DNA of 64,000 bases from Pisaster brevispinus (lineage: Eukaryota; Echinodermata; Asteroidea; Forcipulatida; Asteriidae), in the NCBI GenBank assembly GCA_023634235.1, contig JAMKCF010000008.1, positions 11,785,176 to 11,849,175 on the forward strand, in the 5' to 3' direction. Positions 34,742-46,700 of the stretch are shown here, in pieces; the first letter of the stretch is position 1, and each line of letters opens with the position of its first letter. The translations under genes were made by a program, and so were the position numbers. The notes beneath the pieces are model-generated. The model saw only the letters and a list, made by a program, of their open reading frames with translations, was not told where the DNA came from and did no database searches.

Positions 34742-37700
34742 CTGAAAGTAGTAATATTGGTATCGGTTAAAGGTTGGGTCACGGATTGGTTTTTGTCAAC
34801 ACATTAATGGAAAGCTCCATTTATATTTGATTTGTAGGCAAAATTATAAAGAAAGATACAATAGAAGTCACATGTGAAAGTTTCAGCTGAATAGTGTCTG
34901 CTTGTTGAGAACAGGGGAAAAAATGTCACAATATTTTCACAAGAACGTCAAATTCATCCACGTTTAGAGGGTACCAACCACATCTCTGGCCGCAGCATTC
35001 ACGAACAAACACCTACCTTGAGAAATCTGAGAAACGATTCATGCCTGAATCGTTTCTCAGATTCAAATGTTTTGGGTTGACAAATTATGCAAACCATATT
35101 ACTTCGAAGGGAATTCTTTCCGAAAATAATTTATACTGTCAACAGCTGCAGTGCTTCTCACCAAGTAAGTTTTAATGGTCAGTAATTTTTGGAGTACTTA
35201 CCAATGTATGGCTCTACCTTTAAAAGAATGCCAAACCATCCACATTTGGCATGAGGCCAGGCATACCAATCTAAGCAAAGTCTAAAGGGCATTTCCATGG
35301 TTGCCCATGTTAGGTCAAGTTAGAATTGGCGGAAGCGGCTGTTGCTAAGGGTGTTGCTATGGGCATAGGATATGCTTCAATCCTATGCAGGGTCCTGGCT
35401 ATGTCATCACACAGCCACGCCCCTGCAGACTTCGTCACTACTCTTTTATTCCCATTCATAAGTGCCCTTTTTGTAAATCAGGTACAAATGTTCGAAAATC
35501 TCAAAAGTTTTTCTATAAATTTTAAATTCCTGTCACATCCTACATCTCTGTTTCACGAAAGGTCAAATTGTATGTGACGCTCAACGGTTGCTCATACGTG
35601 GGTGTACTAATAAATTTTACTTTGAATATTGATTGTAATAAACATGAATTAGCACCACGCTAAACTTGTGTGCCACACGCATGTTTAAACACTTCTCCCA
35701 GTGTTTACATCGCACGTTTTAACAGGACCGCGTGATCTCCTTTTGACCAATCAGAATGGATAAACTGTCCCGGGTATCTATGAATGCATGTTCATGTGAC
35801 GATCAAGCTGAAGCCCAGGTGGTAAATTCAAGCACAGTGTTACAGTTCCATAGATAACAGCTATCAGAAAACATGGTTTTCGAAAGACTTTCCTAATTTG
35901 ACACATTAAAAAATGTTTTTATCAATAACGACAAACCTTCAAACACCAAGTCATGAAACCCTTGAAAAGATTAAATTTCTGACTCCTATACCTTGCCTGA
36001 TCGCATCAACAACAACAACCAAATATCCAGAGCCCAATGTCATGACTTAACTTAATACGGACAGAATTCTTTGGGGAAGCGGCAGATTTTTCTCAATTTC
36101 AGTTGAACAAAAATCTACATCCAGAGATTCTTACCTTTGCTGGGCTCTTGTTGATGAAGTAGAGCATGCCCTGGTTGGGACTAGTCGGAATGGAGTTACC
36201 GTGGGGGGTAACGTACACCTCGTGGCGACTTGACACCTTACGAGGTGACGCTGGATGTGTCCTGATGACTGGCATCGGTGACAATGAGGGAGCTTCCAGG
36301 TTCTCTTGGCTGCCCTCACTAGGTGGCGCGAAACGGAGGGCAAAGTGCTGGATTCTCTTCACGAATATCTGCAAACAAAAAGACCATTTGAAAACTGTTT
36401 CAAGTTTGTTTTGAAAGAGAGATACATAAATTGCTATGACAGGCTTTATTTACAAAATTTTTGAGAACAGAAAAATTTGACCATAGCGTACAAATCTAAA
36501 TGCAAACTAGCAGTGCACTGTAATAATTGTGTGAAATGCCTTACATTTGAAGCTGTAAATTACTACTCATTTAAATACAAATTACAACTAAAAATTCAAG
36601 AAACAATGACTGGGTAGCAGAATCAGAATCAAGGCATTAATAAGTTCAAAGCTAACTTCCCAAACTTGATTTGGTCTACAACTTGAACTTTCACAAAGGT
36701 CATTTTAAAGGTCACTTGTGTAGCAACCCAAACAAAGGTGCTGTAAATAGACCTTAAAAGAGTTTGAAAATTGGGATTAAGGAAGACAAAGGGGGGGGAT
36801 AGTGGCGCTATGCCATCAAGGGAAGGAATAACGAAGATGAAAGCAGGCAGTGAAAAAGGCTAGAGGAAAACAAAAGGTGAAACAATTCCAAGATTTGCTT
36901 GCTGTCACGTGTTATGATAAAGTAAACTTGATGTTAAGAAAAACTTTAGTAGTAAACTTGCAGGTAGTACCAAGTATAAAACACTTTCGTGAGAAGTGTT
37001 GTTTAGAGAAGAACTGGTGTGGTCTCAATGTTTTGAGCAGTATACTTTGCTCGACTTTAGCAGAAGTACCTGCAAGTTTACTGCTATAGTTTTTCTTATG
37101 CGTCACACCATGCAAAGATTCAAACATCACTGATGAGTTGATGTTGTTTGACTTTGTTTTCTCACAACAAGCTTGTAACAGGGTTGCTTTAAAAAATATA
37201 TATTTTTTAAAACAACACTTTTTTTGCTAACTGCAGCCTACCCAATCTAGGTTCCCTGAACAAAGGTCCTGTGAATTTATTTGTTTCTTACCGAGTTGTA
37301 AAAGGTGATGAGGTCCCCTCGGTCTTCATCTTCAAACGATGAACTTGTTCCTGCCATCCTTGTAGGGGTGGGCGGGGCGCTACCGGGATGAGGAGTGGGG
37401 AGTGTGCTTGCTGAGCGAACTCTTAGCCCATGTGGGTTTGTATCAGCTGAAAATAAACAGAATCATTTTGTAGATTATATTTTGAGATTTAAGACTCTTT
37501 AAGTTTGTTATTCTGTTGGTGTTGAAATGTTTTGTTAAGTGATACAAGAGTCAAGAGGACTCAGTGGTTTTACATGGCATACTCGTGGGTTCTTCAGATG
37601 CATAAAAGAAAAATGTTTGATCTGTGCTGGGCGGTAAGCAGAGCCATAAAAAGTTACCCAGAGCTGCAATTATTTGCATCTTGCAATCAGGGAGACTTTG

Positions 37701-40700
37701 TACAACAATCAGGGAGATATGTCAAATTACATCAAACATCGTAGGAAAAAGTTTCCATAATCAGGCAGAATTTCAAATTTGTCCATCAGAACACAGAAAG
37801 ATTGGTTTATTTTCAGGCAACCTTTCTGTAGAATCAGGGAGAGTTGCGGCTCTGGAATACCTCAAAAGCAGTTTGTATGGACTGCAGGAATGAGATGCGA
37901 TGATAATAAAAAAGATTAAAACTGGTTTATGGGCCTAGCTTCCTCCTTTTTTTGGGAGGGGGGCACCCTCTGCCACATATCGGGTATGGTATATTCCACA
38001 CATTCACACATGACTAACCTTTCTGTTTATCTGCATCCGGTGAGCTCTGGCATGACCCATTCCCGTTGGTCCCATTCGTCCCGTTGGTCGAGTGTTGCCT
38101 TCGGTCTTGAAGGAGTACGCTCCGATACACGTGGCTCTGGGCCTGTGGCTGACGACGGTACGCTCTCATAATATCTTGGAATTTCTGATCCTGTTTGGTT
38201 ACCTAACAGAAAAAGGAAGATATATATATATATATACACAGGTTTCATAACTGTTTCTCTTTTCAGGTTTTGAAATTACCCTTTTTCCCACAGGTTCTCT
38301 TAACTATCCCTCTTTACAGGTTTCTAAATAACCCGTTTTTCCACAGGTCTCCTAACTTGTTCTTTCTACAGGTCTCTTATTAACCCGTTCTTTTTCCACA
38401 GGTTTCATAACTTTTTCTCTTTGCAGGTTTTCAAATAACCCCTTTTTCCCACAGGTTTATTTACTTGTCCCTTTTTGTTACCCATACTTTCCACAGGAAT
38501 GTTTTTACAACTTTTCTCTCGATATTCCTAGCTTTCTATGACATAACTCATGGCACTCCCTACTGACACTAAGTGCATTTTCCGTAAGCTACGTAAGCTT
38601 AAAGAAAAGAACATTCGCTACTCGTCACATCTTGACAACTACCGCTTTTATCGTTTGTCTCGTATTCTGCCTAAAGGACTACAGATCAAGTGTGCCCCTT
38701 CCTTTGGGGACCTTGATCCCTCCTTTCTTAAGAAATGGAACAAGACACTCACTAACACGTCTTTCCAATTGCTTACACTGCTAGAAAATCAATGTCAACA
38801 ATACATTGATAACCAGTCACTTGAGATAACAGACACTGAATCTCAACTCAAAGAGTCATGCTCTAATCAAGAGTTTGAACATTTACAAGATATCATTCTG
38901 TCTAACGTCAATCACCTACGGTCCACCCTATTGGACAAACAGAACAAGAAACGCATGAATGTCCAAGCTAACCATAAGAAATACATTCATAGGCGTTTCC
39001 ACAGTAAGAGGCCAACTATTGTTCCTGATACTGACAGGTCACTAGTTGCACCACGTACAGTAGTTAACCTGTCTGACAAAGTTCTAACCGACCCACAAGT
39101 TAAACTCCTCTCAAGGGGTCTTAAATTTTGCCCCACACCCAGAGAACCGGACCAATTGTCTTTTCAACAAGACATGGCCCAATTCAACCGTAGGTTACGC
39201 CTACGTGAATATTTTCATGTAGAGCCCTCCACAGATGACGAGTCATCTGTGGACGTCCAACCCACCCGCAACCGCTTCAGGGAGAAAAGTCGTTGGGTAC
39301 CCCCTAAGAACCGAGATGTGGCTCTTGATACCTGCATCAATTCAGTCAGCTCCGAGGTTCTTAAGGTCCCTAACACCTTGGCACCAAACAACCTTCCCCA
39401 AGATGAACGTCACGCTCTAACACAGCTCCGCCAATCACCAGACATAGTGATTAAACATGCCGACAAGGGGTCCGCAGTTGTAGTCATGAACACACATGAC
39501 TACATAGCTGAGGGCCTCAGACAGCTCAGCAACACTGATCATTATATTGAATGTGACACTGACCCTACTCAATCGTTTTCCAAACAAATCAGTAACACCT
39601 TGGTTAGAATGCACAATGCCAACGGTATCGACAAAGATACCTTCAACTATCTCCTTCCACAGGACCCCCCTACAGCACGCTTCTACCTTCTACCTAAGAT
39701 ACACAAGCCCAACAACCCAGGCCGACCCATTGTATCTGCTAATGGTAGCCCTACAGAGCGCATTTCTGAGTTTGTAGACAGCTTTCTCAACCCCCTAGTC
39801 TCCGGCATCCCTTCCTTCATAAAGGACACCACAGACTTCCTCCATAAGCTAGAGGATGTCAAACATCAAATACCTGACTCTGCTTTTTTGGTTACTCTAA
39901 ATGTTTCATCACTGTATACTAACATACCCCACAATGAAGGCATAAGTGCATGTGTCTCTGCCCTCAGGGGCAACAAACAATCCCGCCCCTCAGTGATACA
40001 TGTTAAGGAACTCATCAGCCATATTCTCACTAAGAACAACTTTTCATTCACTGACAGGCATTTTCTACAGATACAGGGCACCGCCATGGGTACAAAAATG
40101 GCGCCCTCATATGCCAACATTTTCATGTCTGACTTAGAGGAAAAACTTCTGTCCTCTGCCCCCAGCCGCCCACTAGTTTGGTGGAGATTTATTGATGATA
40201 TTTTCTCTATCTGGTGTGGTAGTCAAGACAGCTTGGTTGAGTTTATCGACCATATAAACTCATTCCACCCAACCATAAAGTTCACTACTGAATACACTCT
40301 AACAAGTGTTAACTTTCTAGATGTAACTATAAGTAAATCCCCTAGCGGCATTGCTACGGATGTAACAGCAAACCCACTGACATCCGCCAGTACCTTCTCT
40401 CCAACAGTTGCCACCCCAGTCACTGTAAGAAGGCAATAGCTTACAGTCAGGCCTTGCGCATAAGACGTATGTGCTCCACAGATACCCTATACAAAAGGCG
40501 CTCATCGGACCTCAGGAAACACCTTGTTTCTAGAGGTCACAGCGAACGCAGGGTTCAACTTGCCATCAACAAGGCCCTCAGTATACCACGCCATACTCTT
40601 TTGGCCATCAAGGGGTCCAGAAAAGTCCCGACCAATAGAGTTGCCCTGGTCACCACCTACCACCCTAACCTACCCAAACTCTCCTCAATCCTCAATGGTA

Positions 40701-43700
40701 GAATGGATATTCTCCATTCATCTAAGAGGTTGCGCTCAGCAATCCCTGATAACCCCATGGTTGCTTTCCGCCGCCCTAAAAACCTGGGAGACATTCTAGT
40801 CAGGGCCAAACTCCCCCCAGGTACAGGCCAAACACCACCACTAACAGAGATACAGGGTTGTCACAAGTGTACCCGCTCTAAATGTAGGACCTGTCTCTAC
40901 ATCAAACCTGCACTTAAAGTGAAGAGTCATAGCACTGGCTCTTCTTACAATATCAAGACCGACTCCCTATGTAGCACACCCAATGTGGTCTATGTTATAT
41001 CTTGTAAAAGATGTGGACTACAGTATGTGGGAGAGACTAAGACCAAACTCAGTCTTCGCTTTGCGAACCATGTCTCTTCCATAAAGACCAAGAAACTGTA
41101 CCCCGTCTCCATCCACTTCAACAGCCTTAATCACAGCGTCAAAGATGTTGAACTCATCGTGATTGAGGCTTGCAATGGTGACGACACACACCGCAAACTC
41201 AGAGAATCACACTGGATTCACCAACTCAAGACAGTCCAACCCTTTGGACTTAACGTAAACACCGGTGTTAAATTAATCCCCATCACCCTCCTTTCACTTT
41301 TGATTTATTATTAATACAATAACTACAAATAACATGTTCTCTCCACTGGTCTATTTCTACGCTTCTTGATGTAAAATAGATACAGTTACTGTCATTTACA
41401 TGTTCTCTACACTGGTCCATCTCTACACTTCTTTTTTTTCTCTCTCAAGAAGTTTTGGAGTTAACCTGTCAATTACCTATTCCCTTTACAGAGGATTTAA
41501 TAACCTGCTCACTCTGCAGGTTCCTCTTACCTAGTTTAAACTATTTTAACTGATTCTTTTTATTCTATAATTACTTTGATCTTGCCTCCTATTGTTAGTT
41601 GCATTTTCTTATGTGGCTTGTTCTCTAATCCTACCCTTTCATGCTTCCCGCATTGTAATGCCTACAATGCTGTACCACCTTTATGGTCCAGTGACCAGCC
41701 TTTCACACTGACCATCCTTTGTCCTCACTTCTTCACTCTTATTGGTTCTTAGCCAGTAAATTTACAACTCTGATTGGCTATATTTTCCCGTTTTTTTTTG
41801 GATACTCTCCCTTAATCCTTTGCTCCTCTTTTTGCTATAAATGGATATGTTTGTGTTTGTTCTTGTTTATGCCTGTGACGAAGGTCCGGATTGGATCGAA
41901 AGCTAAGGCCATCTCCCCTACTAATTTTATATATATATATAAAAAAACACTTAAAAAAAAAAGCAATTTGCATAGAGACTGGTTCATTTTACTACCAGGG
42001 CAAAATTTCATGAAGCTGTTCAGCAGAAAATACTGCTTAGCAAATTTCTTCGTTAAGCAAAAAATGAGTAGGGCACCAGTTGTAAAAATGTCAACTTTAC
42101 GGAATGTTGGCTGATAACCTGTTTCTGCCAAGCAAGATCTGTGCTTAGCAAGTCGTTGTGCTTACAGGCTTTTCATAGAGCTGCTTCAGCACAAAAAGCA
42201 GCTTAGCACAACAAAATTATGCTTACCAGAATAAACTTACCAGCCAAACTATCATGTCACATGTACAGTTTGTAACTGGTATCCTGCTCATTTTTGCTTA
42301 GCAGACAATTGTTAAGCAATATTTTCCGCTTAAGCGACTCTTTGAAAAAAGAAAAACATTTTGAGGACCATGTTTCAATTCAGTATGCTTAAGCCAGACT
42401 TCCAGAAGTGCGGTCCAGAATGCCCCACAGTTTTGAAAAATCCTGGGGAGAACCCTGGAAAAAACACCCCAAAAATTGCACAAGAAAAATGTTGTGTCCA
42501 TACCTTGCACATGAGGTACATTGCACTCATGATGACTTGGTCCAGATGCCGATCCCTCATTAGGTCAACATGCTTGGTTAACGAGTACTCGATACATGTC
42601 CACGTCTTGCGGCGTAAGTCTTCAGAGAGATTTAGCTTGTGGGCCAGGTCTAGAAGACGCACGTTGACCAGGTGGAAGACCTGAAGAAGAAGACAAAACT
42701 CAACTTTATCAACCAGCTCCATCATGGAAAACAGAAAGCAGTGTTTATAGTAGGGCTGGGAGGTTTAACCAATTAACCGTTTAACAGGTTTATCAGTTAA
42801 CCATTTAACAGGTTAACCAAGTTTCGTTAATAGTTAAATGATGCCAACAGTATGAAGAAAAAAAGAGAGAACAAAAAAAAGAGAGACACCTTTTCTTTAA
42901 AATGTTAGCCCAAGATGCTATCCAGAGAGAATAGTTGACATACCTTTTGTTGGGAGAATGTTTCTCATCTAAGTCCGCTACAACTTATAATACATTATTT
43001 TCAATCCCCTACAATTTGTTATACTTTTCGCTTTGAGTTCTAATTTTAATCCCAGACAGTGTGTTGACACCTGCTCCTTTTACAGGTCAGTACATAGTTC
43101 TGATTGGAATTGGTAGAAACAATTAAACGAAAGTTACAGGTTCCATTTTACTGTTTTGGAAAATATTGTAAATGCACAGCCCTAATAGTAAGCATAACCA
43201 TTAACAAACTTGAGATGTAACACTATTGCAAAGATACAAATTATAACCTAGACTATTCAGGGGAGTGGACATGAACAATCCTGAAAACCGGATATCCCTT
43301 CAGTCTGGAGATGAAAACTTCCAAGTACAGGATTTTACATTTTAAAATTAGAAATCGGAATGTTTTTCACAACAACAAGCCGAGTATTTCAAATCTGTGA
43401 TGGCAATCTTGCCTCTTGCCAGAACACCCGAGGATGCAGGGAGACCAACAAAAAATCCTGAAATCAGAAAAATCCGCTGAATCACAGGCCTGACTTCAAG
43501 ATAAACAGTAAATTGAAAAGAACTGTCCAGCTTAATAGCTACTACCTGGGCGGAGGGTAGGAAATCAGCCGGGACTACTACTTTAGCTTAATAGTGGATC
43601 GGATCAAGGGGACTTCTTGTTATTAACTTCACTGCCGCGGAGTGAGTTCTTAATTGGTCTCAACGTTTCGACTAGCTTGCTCTAGTCTTAATAACTATAC

Positions 43701-46700
43701 AACAAGATTTTGTCAAGCTTAGATAGTTCCATAGCATCAGACGAAATAAGTGATATTTAAAACTTTGCATGGTGTATGAAAGTAAACTTGCAGTTACAAC
43801 CATGTATCAATCTCTTTTAAGAGGAGTGGTGGGTCTGAAAAGGGCTCAACGTTTTGAACCGTATTCTAGGCTCGTCTTTAGAAGAACCTAAATACGAGAG
43901 GAGTACACTGTTCAAATTGTGCAGACCATACCAACAGCTCTTTTCTTTTCAGCAACAGCAAGTTTACTACTAATAGTTACTTCTTTAAAACTACAACAAA
44001 TGATTGAAAGTGGATCTTCACTAAATGATCTCGTTTGACCGACACAACGATTTTACCTTTCTGAAAAAGAGCCCAACTGAGCCGGTTCTCCTTGGTTTGC
44101 TCAGCGTCATGGCAGCTTGATCAACATCCCCTTGCCCGGTACCCGTCACACTGACCTCCATCTCATCCTTGACCGGGGACTTACTCGTCGTTGCATTGGA
44201 CAGTTGCGACAATTGCTGGGTTTGACCTCGGGTCATGACCCTTGGAGAAGTCGTAACCTTCAGTGGGCTGGAGACAAACTTGATATTGCCATCTTTGTCT
44301 TTAATACCTTTATGAAAATTCCAAAGAAATATTTATTGGGACTGTGTCAACTAGCTCAAGGTTCTTTCAATTTCCGCAGTATCAAAACAATAATGACAGT
44401 ATCAATCAAAGAAGAAGAAATACAATAATACAATTTCACTAAATAGATTTCAAGAAATCTAGATGTTCAGTTCAGATACACTTTCCAAACTTCAATGAAA
44501 AATAACGACAGATACATGTAATGATGGAGTAAAGCAAAAACAAAATTAGTAGCAATAAGCAGAATAAATATTAAAAACAGAATATGGGGCTGTTTTGATA
44601 AACAGAAGATTGTGAAAACAGCCAAACAACAAACAGACATGCACACAAAAGGACAGACAAACATAGGACATGACAATAGCTACACTGACACAAGACAAAT
44701 AACATAAATCAGAGATAATACAACAAATTCATAATTAGTGAAAAGATGGCAAAACAATTCAAGCAATAAGATGCAAATGTGACATTGCAAAGGCACAGGT
44801 TTAGGAATCAAAGCTTGAAGTCAATGGACACATGCATGAGACAGAGATTAAAGAATGTTAATTGAACCATTTAATAACATCAAGGGGACATAGTCATCCA
44901 CAAATAAGTAAATAACCAAGAGGGGTAAAAATAACTCTCATTACTAGTGATATGAGATGGAAAACATGGCAAGATATAAATCACACTTAAGAAGGTTGTT
45001 TCCTCTTTCTAATAGTCTTCAGCTCATTGGGGTATGTTTAATTGTAAGGCAGTAAATAATGAATGTTTATTGTAATGGACCAATAACTGAATAAGTGCCA
45101 CATGGGCTAAGGCGAGGACATTGTTTATGTCCTGTGACCAGTCAGCCAGATGTAGGTTAAAACACACGAGTCTTCCTCATACCTTGTATTGTCACTGTGA
45201 CCGTCTGGGGTTGTGTGACTGTCCTTGTCTTGGGTTGTGTCAGGGTGATGGCTTTGGGCTTCACCGAGACAGTCACACCGCTCTCCAGCGTTGTCTCACC
45301 AAGAAAGCTCTCATCCGTGGTGCCGTTTGTTGCCTTGGCAGCAGTGGAGGACTCCTCAATGGGACTTGTGACGACAAACAGTCTCCGCTTGGCACTACCT
45401 GGGGACGGTGAGCTGAAGCGATCACGGGCAGAGGTTGGGGACTGGAGAAGGGCATCTGAAAATCAAATAAGTGCAAATGACAAGGGTGTGTTCATGGTGT
45501 TTGAGAGAAAAATAATAATTCTGGACAAATAGTAGTGATATCCTCTTAGACTTAAATCTTGAGACGAATCCCCTCGGTACACACATCTTAGAATTGTGGC
45601 GTGTGATGGCCAAACAGTCTAATTTACTGGACTCAATCTCTGGTGTTGTAAGCAGCAGAGTGTGGGTTCCAATCTTGGTCATGATACCTGTGCCCTTGAG
45701 CAAGGCACTTAACCATAATTGTTTTGTATGACACATGCAGATATTGACTACCAAAATGGCGCAACCAGGATCATTGTGATCATGGCGTCCGGTGAATTGG
45801 TTGGACAGAGCTACAGAGCACATTGTACAGAGAATATTATTTTTAAAATCACACCAACCTTTTCTTGCTGGGTCAGACTCCATGAGCATCCGGACACGCT
45901 GATGAACGACAGGTGACCGGTAGGGTTGGGGTCCGCTACCGTTAGCTTTAGTGCCATTATCCTGATGTGAAGTGATTGAGACGTCTTCACAGGACGGTGG
46001 ACCATCCTTGGACTCTCTCAACGCTCCCCAGACTGGCGAGTCACTTCGCCAAGCTCGGTCCTGGAGTATTTCTTCCTCCACCTGAACAATTAATGCAGTT
46101 TTGGTGTTATTTTAATTATAAAACCCTAACACAAAGAATGTTTACATCTTAGCAAAAATAGACATTTATCATGCTGCCACCTTCTTAGTCATGCTCCCTG
46201 TATCAACTAACAGTAATGGATGCTATTATTCACTTCATTGTACAAAAAGGAACCAGACTATTTTCTTTCCAGCCTCGGTTTGGTTACACTGATTTGAATG
46301 GAAAAAAACCAAGATGCCACACCATGATAAAGGTCTATTCATCATGTCTGTAAACAAAGTTGCAATGTCTGATTTTAACTTTTTACACGTCAACGGTGTA
46401 CATATGAAAACACACAAACAAACCTTCCAGTGCATTATTTTGGAAAATTGTTTAGCAGAAAATACCGCTTGGCAATTTGTTTTTCCAAGCAGAAAATTAT
46501 TAAGGGACCAGTCACAACAATATCAAATATGAAGCTTTAGCTGGTAACCCGTTTCTATTAGGCAAAAGTTAAGTGCGCTTAGCAAAGTTTTATGCTTATC
46601 AGCTTTAAGAAGTTAAAAGTGAAGTTGAAATTTGAATATTCTCTAAAGGCTTAAATTTCAAGACACTTTCCAATAGACAACAGCTTAGAAGTGTCAATGG

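Larger units (their letters stand above)
38218..41947 (+). mobile_element. Penelope-like retroelement (EN+), degenerate, with flanking TA repeats
   Basis: Flanked by (TA)n at 38221-38235 and 41929-41942. From left: a tandem block of about 27-bp CACAGGTTTC units (38236-38510), a coding region for reverse transcriptase plus GIY-YIG endonuclease split by a frameshift (38550-41314), a 3' region with a 66-bp-spaced direct repeat (41333, 41399), and a GACGAAGGTCC...GGATCGAAAGC tail near 41877. It lies in RBL intron 16 in antisense orientation. No long terminal repeats are evident, so it looks truncated or single-copy. Confidence 0.9.

Noticed and set aside
40439..40453. Two separate retroelement genes
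   Set aside because: The second frame is open from about 40364 and continues the RT homology directly, so it is one gene with a frameshift.
41719..42114. 131-codon frame after the Penelope-like element
   Set aside because: Runs through the element tail, a TA repeat and a MITE; no domain.
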